This document shows positions 21,241-31,571 of a DNA stretch of 32,500 bases, piece after piece (within the stretch, counting starts at the first letter, position 1; every line of letters starts with the position of its first letter). This stretch comes from Symbiodinium natans (taxonomy: Eukaryota > Sar > Dinophyceae > Suessiales > Symbiodiniaceae), in contig CAJNDS010000914.1 in the NCBI GenBank assembly GCA_905221605.1, forward strand, positions 1-32,500, in the 5' to 3' direction. A model generated the notes under the pieces. That model did not search any database, was not told where the DNA came from, and worked only from the letters and a program-made list of their open reading frames with translations. A program made the position numbers and the translations under genes.

Positions 21241-22028
21241 AACCCACAGCGGGAAGGTGGTAAATGGGATTTCTAGAAACCCCCACCAACCGAGCAAGAC
21301 AAGATCTGGAGCTCGAGATCTCCAAAGCCCAGGTATCTAAGCGCTTTCTGGGCATGTCATGCGACAACTAGGCTCCGCCTGTGCCACAGCCATTGTTTGC
21401 TCCATCTCTTACTCTGCTCGGGTTTGCTTGGACAACAAGAATGCACGACGCACACGGGCGACGCATTTCGCGCGTATCAAGTTGGAAGCCTCCTGTTGCG
21501 TTGACGCATCGAAATAAGCTCTTGACGGTCCGCAGTGTATAAAGGTGGCAATTGTCGCTCAGACGACTGATGGGCAAGGATGGGCGGGCGCAAAGCGGGT
21601 TTTTTTACGTCCCCGATATATAGGTGCTGGTCCGAAAGGTCTCGATGACCCAAGGACAACATTGTAAAGACAAACATAAGCCAGCTGCTAGAGAGCTAGC
21701 TTTTTTCGCGAATAAGTTCCATTCTTGATCGGGGTACATTCCGGGTACATTGGATGGCTCTGTGCATTCAGTGAAAAGTGCCTGGAGATGGCATTAAGAC
21801 CCCTGGAGATATAGACGCTACTAATGTGGTCCCATTTACAGGAACCCAAAAAGGCAGAACAGATGGGGCAAAGAAAGGACCCCCTGTGAGGGGCCCAATT
21901 GGCTCAGGAGAGGGGGTTTCCGAATTAGGGAAGCGCTAAAATAAACCCCCAAACAGTAGGACTTATAATAAGGAACCCACAAAGTACCCCCTGTTCGGAA
22001 ACCCCATTGCAAAAACCAAGCATGCCAC

Positions 22029-23962
22029 GCAGAACTCCTGTAGCTGATTGACATTTGCGGGGATATTCTCGCCCTGCAACCTGGGTGCGATCTTGGGCCT
22101 ATGAAAGCTAAACCTTAGCACTGGAAGCCAGGTACTTCTCCCGCAACCAACACATTCACATGGCTCTTGCGGCGCTGAGGCCGAAACATCTGGGCCAGAT
22201 TGAAAGTCTCGTGGACCTGAAGTGCCTGGCAGCATGCAAGTCGCACAAAGCCCGACACTGGTCAGGTCTATGCTTACACGTCCACTCCCCATCCATGGCT
22301 TGCATAGGCCTGTGGGACCGTCTAGAGTCTAGCATCCAGAGAACATGGTGTCTTGTGAGTCTGTTTGTGAGAGCCCCCAATCTTCCCCTCGCTTCATGAC
22401 CTCCTGAACTCTAGTTGTCTCGCAGGGTTCTGCTCAAAAGCGCCCACCTTTCTGACACGCCGCAAGCCATCTTCATCCAGCCGTGTGGCCGATGGAACAA
22501 CCTCAAGGCCAGTGTGAGGATGTGTTGGCTTGGCATAGAAAAGATGTGCAGCAGCTTGGCTTCTTGAATTAACTGCAAGCGCGATTACATTCTCATGGAA
22601 CTCCATCAGGTACAGCACGGCACGCTCTGGACGCCTGTCATGAAAAGAGTCATGTTGCACTGGAAATGTGACACGGTACAGCTGCTGCCCCAACAGCAAA
22701 GCACGCCTCTGGCTCTTCGGCAGCTGGTTCAGCAATGCTTTGGATTTTCCGAGCGCGCGAATGGCCAGGAGAACCAAAACGGCGTGCAGTTGCTCCTGCC
22801 AGTCAGACAGCAGGTGCGAATTAGTATGGCACCAGGTACTTAGCAGGAGAATACCATTTGCAGGGCTCTCACAGGAACCTGAACTCTGCTCTGGAGCTCG
22901 AAGGTCCTAGGGATACCATTGCTGTACCTACTCACCACACCCTACCACTTCCCAACCATCACGTACTCGTGTCCTCGGACGGGCTGACCCACCGCATGAT
23001 GTCACGCAGTTGATACCACTGCTCTGGTCGCAGTTTGGCTTGAGGAGCTTGCGGCTTCGTGAAGACATCGTACTTGCCTGCAGCCTGAGATAGAAAAAGC
23101 TTGGGTCAACGAGTGAACGCGTCTCAGGCTGAAGAACATTGTAACATGAACACGCGTGGACCTTTGAAGCCTCTGCCTGCTCAAGCCAAGCTGCCAGAGC
23201 CATGATACTGATGCAGGATGACTCGCCCCGGTCGCGTTCAGGTGCCTGCTTCAGCACCACGTGGGAGCCTCGTCGCAGGACTTTGGAGAAACACAGAAAC
23301 ACTCCCCCAAAGCCAAGTTTGGCCAAAGCATCAATGCGTGGAAGCCGAGTAGCCCCTCTGCGGATCCAGCTCTGGAATGACCTCTTGCAGCCTCTTAGAC
23401 AAGGCCTCCACCTCCGGCTGCAACAGCAAAGTACATGGACATACATGGACAGATGTCAACTCGGAGATTCGGAGACCCACCGAGTTATGCCTCCAACTTT
23501 GCAGAAGGTCTAACCGCGTCATGGACAAAGGAGGAGACGGTCCCGTGGCGCCACAGCGAGGAAGAAGTGTCTCCTGGAAAGCAGGCGGCAGCCAAACTTC
23601 ACGGTCACTTATGTCACTTCTCATCCGTGCTGTATCACTTTAGGGGGCTGGCATCCGAGGTGCCCTTGCCAGACCCTGCCCAAACCAAAAAGAACACCGA
23701 GAAAACTGAGAGGCCTCGCATGGGCCACATGGAGCTCTCCGTGGGGAATCTCACGGGCGCCGTGTCCTGCATAAGAAACCTTAAACCCTAAACCCTAAAC
23801 CCTAAACCCTAAACCCTAAACCCTAAACCCGAACACTTCGGATGAAGGGGATGCAGAAGACTTTGGCTGTCCTCGGGCGTTTGTGTTCCATCCTCCGTGT
23901 CGCCTCCAGGTTCGTATTCCGGCTCATCCTCTCCCAAGATGTCAATGTTTTCCAGCATGGTC
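22029..23962 (-). CDS. Channel C-terminal extension
   Basis: Exon 23962-23868 is acidic (LENIDILGEDEPEYEPGGD). Exon 23417-23354 gives VEALSKRLQEVIPELDPQR; it joins (G|GC) to 23268-23195, VVLKQAPERDRGESSCISIM. Exon 23072-22974 gives YDVFTKPQAPQAKLRPEQWY then QLRDIMRWVSPSE. Exon 22795-22707 gives LHAVLVLLAIRALGKSKALL; 22634-22589 gives RPERAVLYLMEFHEN; 22501-22448 gives VVPSATRLDEDGLRRVRK; 22080-22029 gives LQGENIPANVNQLQEF. Seven of these eight exons chain in phase up to 22448. The blocks recur, as I remember them, in many dinoflagellate channel proteins and in no outside family I know; their function is unknown. The end of the protein was not found. Confidence 0.82.
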
Positions 23963-26900
23963 CTTGGTTGAGCGAACTATCCACGGCATGAGAGAGTTCA
24001 AACTTGGCTCATCGTCCGAAGATGAAGGAAGCTCGGAGGAGGGAATGCCATGACTGTTAAGAGAACATGTGCGCCTCCCCGTCCCTATGCGTATCGGCAG
24101 GCGTGTCATGGTACTCTTGCGAAGGCATGTCACGCATGTTCGGGGTTTGCAACATTTTTGCAACCCAAAATTAGAACTGCTCTTGCCACGTTGCGGTTTA
24201 CACTTCAAACTTGGGAACCTTTTGGTGGGTTGCAGTGTTGTGTAGAACCAACGTGCGGGCATGCACGGCCCTGAACAAGGGCAGGAAACCCAGGCATGAA
24301 TGGCAAGTCGAGCAACGTTGGATCCGGATACAAGATCTGATAAACCTGATTTTGCTTGCAGCATCTTTCTGACAGCTTCACCTGGTCCTCAAGCAGCAGA
24401 AATGATCTGTACTCTGAATCCAAAAAGTGGGTGGCAGCTGGTGGCAGAACGCACGTGACAAGATGTCCTCGTGGGTCATCTCGCCGTTGGCCTTCTGCAT
24501 GGCGTTCACAAACTCTTTCGCATACTCACAAAACATTCGTGTGCAGCCTTGGTGGAGGCGTACACAGATCAGCACACATCACGAAATGCTGCACATGCGA
24601 TGCTGTGAGCACCACACCCTCATGCTAGATCTCGCTCGTCCTGCATATTCTAGTCAACTGTTGTCTCCCTGCTGCGCCTGGTGATTTTCGGATGCAGTCC
24701 GCTAAGTCGTTTCCAGCCAAAGTGAACAGTTCTGCAAAAGTCCTTGGATCGGCATGTGACAACGGGAATTCAAATCACTCCCATCTCACCAAACACAAAA
24801 AAACACTCGGCCAGCGCAGCCCCAAAGTCAGCGCCGTCAGCGTTGTCCGATGCCTCAAGGCTTTGTCAGAAGGAAAGATCGACTCCCTTCGGTTGCTCAG
24901 GAGGGCTGCTTAAACTGTCCAAGCACATGTTGAAAAGCCTGCTCCGCGCGACAGTCAAGTACATAGTTACGTAGCTCATTCCAGGAAAACTGCGCCAAGG
25001 CGCAGCAGGACCTCGGCATAAAGGCTCAACTCCTCGAACCAGTGCACACCTTCCAACATCTCCTCATGCCCATTGAAGTCGAAAAACTTGTAGGATCCTG
25101 CAAGTTGGGGGAGGATTTGGTCCTTTGGGGTCCTTTGCAACAAAGAACTGGACTTCCTGGCATCTACAAGTCCAAGCTGCAACTCTGCCAAGCAAGCCGA
25201 ATTTCTCTTCTACTCCCAGGTCCTGTGGCTGTGATGTGAAGAGCTGTGGAGAAGCCGCCAGGGCTGAAAACCGCTTCACCGGTCTCATAGATGTCCTTCT
25301 TGAGTGCTGCGCAAGCAGCTGCAAAGACCTCGTGGTATGCCTCCAGTGCTTTGGAAGTGGACTTGCAGTGAGCCGGGGTGCACAGCTCTGCTATGCAGTT
25401 GCTCCGTTGCTCCTAGGATCATTATGGGCGACTGAATGCGTGTTCCATCCATCAACTCCACGCCTCTTCTGTGAGAAGAAACACAGGCAGCGGTGACAGG
25501 AAAGCACTCCTCACGCTATTCTGAATCTGGCCCAATCTACATGTCTCTGTCGCACCTGACACAGGCCTCACACACCTGAAAAAACTCTTACGAGATTTTG
25601 CTCCTCTGGCCAACATACAGTTCCGTCTGCAGAGTGCTTGAGATGAGACTGCTGTCGAAATTGGTCGGGGACATCTTTTCGAGCTTGTAATCCTTCAAGC
25701 TGTGCTAGCATTGCACTCACACCAAGACACACGCGCTGCTTCGACTCATTGAAAGCTGTTGAAAGCCCAAGCACCACGAATTTCATGATTCGGGACACGA
25801 GGTCAAACTGCGCATTCTGGTTGGTGAGATAGACTCTGATCTCTCTGCGCTGCCGGGCATGCTCCTGCCACACAGGCTGCTGCCAATTCCACTCTTGAGC
25901 CTGGTCTCTGTGGAACTCAGAATAAAACCCTAAACCCTCCCGCTTCTCCCTGGGCCTCAAGGATCTTCAGCAATTAATCAATGCTGTGTGTCTACACCTC
26001 TACGTATGACTGTGCACACAGCAAGTGCATGAGACATCTCCAGAAGCCAGGAATCCGCATGCAGAAAAGAAAAAGAGATAACGTAACGCACCTCGTTCAT
26101 GGCCCTCAACTCGGCGAGTGTACTGGATATCGTCGAAATGGACGTTCCAATGATGAGGAGGCAGAAGATCTCGGTACATGGGGGGCAGCAAGCAGTATCC
26201 AGCAGGTGCATCACCACATGCTCATTGAGTCAATGAGGTATGAACATTCATCCAGGCAGCTGCGTGCACGCTACTGCTTCTGTGCACTCAGAGAATGCCT
26301 TCTCTGCTCTCAGGCTCTGGCATACATGAAGATATCCACCAAGCGCTCCACATCACTGCCCGGGGCTAACGGAGCCGGCGACGGGTTATTCAGGATGAAG
26401 CGGAACGAGTGGAGATACTGGACCCAACCTGATCGCCACATGCCACACAATGCCACAGGACATGCAACAGTAGAGATCGTGAGGCTCTTCCACGACAAGA
26501 CCGTTCCAAGCACTGAGCCTGAGTCACAAAACGATCCCACTCTCCCTGACTGTGGTTGCAATCGAACGAACCCACTACAACACCACAACTGGCGAGCGTC
26601 CTGGCACTTCGAGGGCATAGGCTTCCGCTATCCAGCTTGACTCGCCTTGCGCCTGAACGACAGCGTTGGCAACGTTGACATGGAGCGGCTGGTCAGGGCC
26701 ATATCTGCAATACCGAAGCTGAACCTGTATATAGAGCCCGAAATAGGGGGACGCATGAGGATGCATGGGTTCGGAAATCTACCGTCACCTGCGTCCATTT
26801 GCCCACCGCGAACCAGACGCAGGTCAGAATGTGAGCGACGACCAAGATCACCATGGACATGTTGGTAATTGCCTCAGTATGCAGCGCATGCACATGAACT

Positions 26901-29204
26901 AACCGATACGAACCTATGGTGGCTTCTGGCAGCACTGTCTTGACACAAGCAAGGCTACAAAGGCAGAGGCACACGCCCAGAAGTTCAGAGGGGCATACGC
27001 TGTCATTCAGACGTCACTGTAGAAGTATCATGATCAACTTTGTTTTTGCTCCCTGACCGCTTCACTAGAACAAATCCCGTCACAAGTCTCGAGCACAACT
27101 ACTTCAGGCCGCGCGGCCATCACTAGAATCATCCACTGCCGGCCAGTCGATGCGGCGACCTCCTGCAATGGCTTGGAGCTGCGGAGGGAGCTTCGGGGAT
27201 GTGTTTAGTGCACGTGATGGCACTCAGCGGACTCTCAAAGGTGTCCCTCATGCACCCATTGCGTTCAGGAGTTGAGGAGGTCAGGAGTTCAGGTCCTGGA
27301 GCACTTGATTGAACTTGGACATCTTGACCAAGCGCAGCAACCGAAGCGCCCTGGCAAGGCGAACCTGGCCAGAAGTCTTGGCATCCTACTGGCAACTACT
27401 GGCACGAGGCTGCTGTATGCTACCGGCTACTTGTGAATCTATTTTCATGCTTACACTTCAAACTCCGGCACCAACATTGACCCCCAACTTTGGAACAAAC
27501 GTCTTGCGCGACCCTCCTGGAAGTTTTACAAAGTGGCATCCAGCCCTGCCCAAAGCGGAGGAAGCAGCAAACCTTCTAGCAGTTTGGAACACGATTCCCT
27601 AGTAAGGCCCGAGCAGTCCGCAGGTACGTGTTCGCGTTCGACTGTTCATCTGCAGAAGGCTTAGGAGGCTGGGTGCTCAGATGCTCAGCAGACGCTTTAG
27701 GTTCTCAGCTCTCGATGTACTGGGGCTCTGGCCGTCAGTGCCGATGGTCGCCGCTGTCAACGCGTCCAAGACCACCAACGCTGCATCGAAAAGGAACCAA
27801 CCCTTGATATACTCCAGCATAACCACAGACCTCGTCTTCACCATACTGCCGTTCTGATAGATGGCGGTATTGAGATTCACCTGAGCAGTATGTGAATGCT
27901 TGAAACAAGCATGGAGAACATCACAGAATGGAGACAACCATGGAGAACATCACAAAACTGGGAAGCATGGTTAGCCAAGCAGTGGAAAACACACAACGTG
28001 CTCTTCAGGAAATGAGGCCACCACAAATATGTCCATGGTCCAGAACAGGAAGCTCACGCAGAATATGGCGAACAAAAACGTCGTCCCGGCATCGTCCAGC
28101 CCCGGGTCGATCTCCCAGGCCAATGAAACGGGCATCGTGAAAGCATCTAACCTCGGGTGCACTGCCAGCTTCGCAAGGTCCACGTGGCAACCCTGAAACC
28201 TGCTCAAGCCAACTTGTGAAGGACAGTAGGGTAGTTCACCTTGAAAACCGTTTTTGCAATTTGCCACGCTGTCGGGCCGCGAAAATTATGTTCATGGCAA
28301 AAAGGATTAGGTTGCTGGTGCCCTGAGGTTTGCATTGTGTCCAGTGCTTGGAGATTTAAACAGACGAACCTCAAGCATCGAGGGGTTCCAAAAACCCCAC
28401 ATCTCTACAGCCCGCTAAGCCCTCAACCCTCTAAGGCCCGGGGGGTCGAAGCCGCCCAGGCCCAGCTGATGCTCATGATTGGAAATGAACTCCTCTCTCT
28501 TGAGCAAAACAGTGCAACCTGCCACACCCACTACCCCCACCCAACGGAAGGAGCCGCACCTTCAACTGACAGTCAATTTGGCAGAAGGCCCACGCACAAC
28601 TTGTTGCAGCGCAGAGACAGGACCATGATGATGGAAGTACCGTCCCAGGCAAGCTTGAACTTGCCTTGCGCCAAAGACCGCCAGGCAATGGCCCAACATT
28701 CTTTTAGTAGGGAGCTTTCACATTATAAGGACATGTTTGCCGGCGCAAAAACGAACATGCAAACACAAGATTTCTAGGAATGTCGCAAGTTTTCTTTGTC
28801 GTGGCACCTTCACTCCCAATTCTGCCAGTCCGAAACCCAGGTAGGGCGGCCCCTTAAGGGGGAAGACCCTTTCAAGAGGATCAGGAAGGATACCGAACTG
28901 TTTCGGGGACAGGGAATATGACACATTAAAGGTGCAACACGCAATGAGCAACCGATCCACCATGATCAGCATCAGGATCAGCAGCAGCTGAAGCAGCAAA
29001 AGCAGCAGCAAAAGCAGCAGCAAAAGCAGCAGCAAAAAGAAGCAGCCACAGCAGCATTGTGGACAGGCTCGCGCAAGCAACCCTTGATAACCAACACGGT
29101 TTGTGCGTGAGACCGCGACCCGTGGAGTCTCTGCCTGATGGGTCCAACATCCGCAACCACCCGAAGCGAACATCCAGCAGCTCGGCGGTGCCCGAGCGCT
29201 GGAG
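22029..29204 (-). CDS. Six-transmembrane voltage-gated, KCNH/CNG-like cation channel
   Basis: This is a membrane channel gene of at least 22 placed exons, 5' to 3': 29204-29135, 28664-28598, 28151-28025, 27880-27710, 27364-27305, 26872-26789, 26417-26340, 26169-26092, 25864-25778, 25340-25223, 25097-25012, 24989-24910, 24524-24460, 23962-23868, 23417-23354, 23268-23195, 23072-22974, 22795-22707, 22634-22589, 22501-22448 and 22080-22029. Order: N-terminal segment, S1-S4 voltage sensor, S5-pore-S6, C-linker, CNB-homology domain, long C-terminal extension. Most neighbouring exons agree in phase. Gaps remain in the S4-S5 linker, after S5, between the C-linker and the CNB-homology domain, and near the stop. 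The first and last exons are not identified. Donors are about 12 GT, 6 GC and 2 GA. From memory, the architecture and C-terminal extension match a large dinoflagellate channel family often labelled potassium voltage-gated channel subfamily H. Confidence 0.9.
23779..23830 (-). repeat. Interstitial telomeric block (CCCTAAA)
   Basis: AACCTTAAA followed by six to seven perfect CCCTAAA units, in the channel-gene intron between exons 23962-23868 and 23417-23354. On the coding strand it reads TTTAGGG. Confidence 0.93.
24460..25864 (-). CDS. Channel C-linker and CNB-homology domain
   Basis: Exon 25864-25778 gives the C-linker helix EHARQRREIRVYLTNQNAQF then DLVSRIMKF. Exon 25340-25223 gives ACAALKKDIYETGEAVFSPG; it joins by a GA donor (G|GA) to 25097-25012, SYKFFDFNGHEEMLEGVHWF then EELSLYAE. 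A possible 22-nt intron separates this from 24989-24910, WNELRNYVLDCRAEQAFQHV. Exon 24524-24460 gives YAKEFVNAMQKANGEMTHED. The domain has the beta-roll hairpin GEAVFSPGG but no FGE...PRAA cassette, so it probably does not bind cyclic nucleotide. Between 25778 and 25340 the frame QRVCLGVSAMLAQLEGLQ (about 25670-25730) may be another C-linker exon. Confidence 0.8.
26092..26872 (-). CDS. Channel pore domain (S5, pore loop, S6)
   Basis: Exon 26872-26789 gives S5: MVILVVAHILTCVWFAVGKW. Exon 26417-26340 (or from 26428) gives the pore segment: YLHSFRFILNNPSPAPLAPG, then SDVERL. Exon 26169-26092 gives S6: IFCLLIIGTSISTISSTLAE, then LRAMNE, including the serine-rich end typical of CNG/KCNH S6. The junction 26340/26169 is phase 0. 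The pore segment has no TVGYG or GFG selectivity-filter motif; NNPSPAPLAP stands in its place. A short exon may be missing between 26789 and 26417. Confidence 0.88.
27305..29204 (-). CDS. Channel N-terminus and voltage sensor (S1-S4)
   Basis: Exon 29204-29135 gives LLDVRFGWLRMLDPS and joins (G|GC) to 28664-28598, KFKLAWDGTSIIMVLSL, the usual basic/WD run before and into S1. Exon 28151-28025 gives MPVSLAWEID and S2 TFLFAIFCVSFLFWTMDIF. Exon 27880-27710 gives VNLNTAIYQNGSMV, the typical S2-S3 loop, then EYIKGWFLFDAALVVLDAL (S3). Exon 27364-27305 gives S4, VRLARALRLLRLVKMSKFNQ, with Arg or Lys at regular three-residue spacing, so it should sense voltage. The junctions 28598/28151 (TT|G), 28025/27880, and 27710/27364 (GC donor) preserve frame. 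Confidence 0.92.
28977..29050. repeat. (AGCAGCAAA)n minisatellite
   Basis: Four to five near-perfect AGCAGCAAA units at about 28991-29035 with flanking AGC triplets. It lies in the channel intron between exons 29204-29135 and 28664-28598. The Phe/Cys/Ala-rich minus-strand frames across it are artefacts. Confidence 0.88.
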
Positions 29205-29823
29205 CTGGGTGAGGGCAAAGGTGCTCCTGCAGGGGACGATTTCTGAAAGCTTCTTGACAGGTTCGGTCTTCTTGTACCAGAACCTTTTTTGTTGTCTAAA
29301 CTAGTCTAGACTTTGGACTCTTTCACCCTTGCCCGAAAAGAAAAGCACGTGGTGACCAGGAACGTTCACATCCGCACTGCCAGGCGACAAGAGACATCTG
29401 GGAGTTTGCGAAGCAAACAGAAACAAATCAATCCAAAACCTTCCGTGGTCGAAGGACTGTGAGGGTCGTTTGCACAAGACGTCTACTATGGAAGGTACCT
29501 ACAAGTGGAACGCCTTTCTTTCAACAAACCCCATGTGAGGCAGGCCTGGCTGACTTCGCGCTTTCGACCGCACTGCCGGTGCCTGGGATCAAGGATGCAC
29601 AGACTCAGGGTTTTGAGGTTTTGGGCAGCGTTTCAGGCTATTGATGGATGTTTGAATACGTGCGGAAATCAACGGTACACCCCCTGCCTTACACCTTCGA
29701 CTGAACACACAGGTTACACTTTTGCTCTGCCAGCCTCAAGCCATAGCGATTAGGACTTCGGATGGCTGAGGAATGTTGGCCGTGTTCTCGGGTTTAGGCA
29801 GTGCGAAAGCATGAGCGATACAC

Positions 29824-29888
29824 ATCCGAAAGAGTGCAAAGGGCCTGCTGTCTGCGATGCGCTGAACTGCGTCGACAATTCCATCCAC
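29824..29888 (-). CDS. Candidate exon, upstream of channel core
   Basis: Acceptor CTTGTCAG precedes VDGIVDAVQRIADSRPFALF and a GTGTAT donor. It is clearly protein-like with an amphipathic helix. It lies 0.6 kb upstream of the first placed channel exon on the same strand and may be part of the channel N-terminus; its phase does not match directly, so another exon would lie between. No family recognised. No exon is seen between 29205 and 29823. Confidence 0.5.
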
Positions 29889-30306
29889 CTGACAAGGAGC
29901 AAGATGGACGTGAGGATCAGAGCCCATAACGAGAAGAGCAGCGCTAGGAACAACCTAATGTTCGGGCAGGCTCTTGGAAATTGAAATGTCCGAGGGTGCA
30001 GTATGGTGCAGCTACAATTCTGCGTGAAACGTCTAACTGATGAAATCCTCAAGGCTAAATGAAAATTCATGAACTGCTGCAGCATGCTGCGGCTGTGACC
30101 TGCCATGAAGGCGGATGTCGTTGCCACCCTCCCTGCCACCGACGGACGCTCCGTATCGGCGGCTGTTGATGCGCATGGAATCCTCCTGCTCAAGGTGGGC
30201 TGCTCTTCGGGCACAAGGCGGGCGTGCTGAGTAGACGACGGACCAGACAACACTTTCGGCCTAGACATAATAATGGGAATGGTAGTGTGGCAATCGTCCT
30301 CGTAAC

Positions 30307-30323
30307 AATCGTGTTAGTAATAA

Positions 30324-30358
<35 letters not shown>

Positions 30359-30407
30359 ATAATAATAGTAGTAGTAGTAGTAGAAGTAGTAGTAGTGGTA
30401 GTAGTAA

Positions 30408-30491
<84 letters not shown>

Positions 30492-30566
30492 AAATAGCAG
30501 TAGTAGCAATAGTAGTAGTAGTAGTAGTAGCAGCAGCAGCAGTAGTAGTAGTAGTAGTAGTAGTAA

Positions 30567-30625
<59 letters not shown>

Positions 30626-30681
30626 ATAGTAGTAGTAGTAGTATAAAGTAGTATATAGTAGTAGTATATAGTAGTAGTATA

Positions 30682-30742
<61 letters not shown>

Positions 30743-30750
30743 TGTCGTCA

Positions 30751-30825
<75 letters not shown>

Positions 30826-30860
30826 CAGTAGTAGTAGTAGCAGTAGTAGTAGTAGTAGGA
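30307..30860. repeat. (AGT)n microsatellite, about 550 bp
   Basis: An AGT/TAG/GTA array with interruptions (AAT, AGC, AGA, TATAAAGTAGTATATAGTAG) runs from 30318 to 30858. It gives polyVal, polySer, polyLeu, polyTyr and polyThr frames, all artefacts. It separates the minus-strand gene cluster from a T-rich region and a possible plus-strand gene. Confidence 0.95.
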
Positions 30861-30889
30861 TGGCTGCCCCCCCCCCCAGCGCAACGCCA

Positions 30890-31381
30890 AGAACGCTACT
30901 TTTTCGCACTTTTTTTGCCAAAACGCGTTTTTCTCGAGTTTTGGAGGGTCGCTTGTAAAACCTTGTCAAAGCATGGTTTTTTGGCGTTTACTTGTAAGAT
31001 TTTTCTAATTATTTTATGTAAAAGTGCTGTAAATACAACCATTCGCGTTGTTTTTTTTTCACATTTTGTTCGTCAAAAAAACCCACGTTTTAAACTGGGG
31101 GTTCCCTTGTCAACATTGTTGCGATTCTCTGTCCATTTTTTGGCTGTGTTGCCGACAATTTGTAAATTGCCGCATATGTTTAGGCGCCACAAAGTCCATG
31201 GCCACAATTTCCGTGCTCGACGATCTTTCTTTCTCGGTCTGTGTCATTGAAATACACGAAAAATAGAGGTTTTGACACGAAAATGAAGAGAAAACTATAA
31301 GGACAATACAAGTTTCCCTCTGTTTGTAAGACAGAACAGAGCCCCCCGGAGAGGAGAGAGAGAAAAAAAAGCAACCAAAAA
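30890..31381. other. T-rich, lower-GC region
   Basis: Runs of T and A (TTTTTTTTTC, CAAAAAAACC) and lower GC than the rest of the window. No coding signal on either strand. If the plus-strand frame starting at 31382 is real, this is its upstream region and part of a divergent intergenic interval. The 5' leader ends in AAAAAAAAGCAACCAAAAA just before the ATG. Confidence 0.5.
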
Positions 31382-31571
31382 ATGGGTCCCCTGGAAACGG
31401 GGAGGCTTCGTGCTGAAGAAGCATGTCCTGAGCCTTTGCTCAAGCTCCTGCAAGCCAATGCAAAATATCGACGAGAGAGAGACGTGCCCTGGAGAGCGCA
31501 AATGATTGAATATGTATGCGAGGAATGTGTGATCGGGGAGGGTTTTGGATCTATGGACGTCAGTGGCTTTG
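31382..31571 (+). CDS. Possible first exon of a plus-strand gene
   Basis: An ATG at 31382 opens a frame with protein-like composition (MGPLETGRLRAEEACPEPLL, then KLLQANAKYRRERDVPWRAQ). It reaches a strong GTACGT donor after DVSGFG at 31571; if unspliced it ends at a TGA after VTTEQ (31597). A possible next exon follows CTGGCAACAG at about 31688. No family recognised. Against it: the minus strand is also open here, and the downstream sequence becomes a long purine repeat. Confidence 0.35.

Larger units (their letters stand above)
18823..22028 (-). other. Candidate minus-strand exons of unknown genes, with repeats
   Basis: This interval must hold the 5' part of the gene ending at 16744 and the 3' end of the channel gene. 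Coding-like minus-strand stretches: 20454-20324 (LRNATNAPAVISGIRMLQHL then DATARGIYWGFIAARVPDLH, acceptor CTTCCAG, donor GTGCGTGG); about 19800-19640 (SREQSFLAQHFLSDGLEDFR); 19415-19330 (EERALVLEFLPACVANAKTN). None matches a family I know and I could not chain them in phase. Repeats include telomere-like patches at 19229-19275 and 21010-21240, a G run at 19969-19987 and G-rich DNA at 20690-20700 and 20950-20995. Confidence 0.4.

Noticed and set aside
24700-24775. Minus-strand stretch ELFTLAGNDLADCIRKSPG as a channel exon
   Set aside because: Protein-like, but it does not match the expected position or phase between the CNB-homology exons 24989-24910 and 24524-24460.
30224-30969. Long polyVal/polyLeu/polyTyr frames, one of 209 codons
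   Set aside because: Pure translation of the (AGT)n array.
31132-31150. Spliced-leader-like CCATTTTTTGGCT
   Set aside because: Two extra T residues and no match on either side; expected by chance in T-rich DNA.
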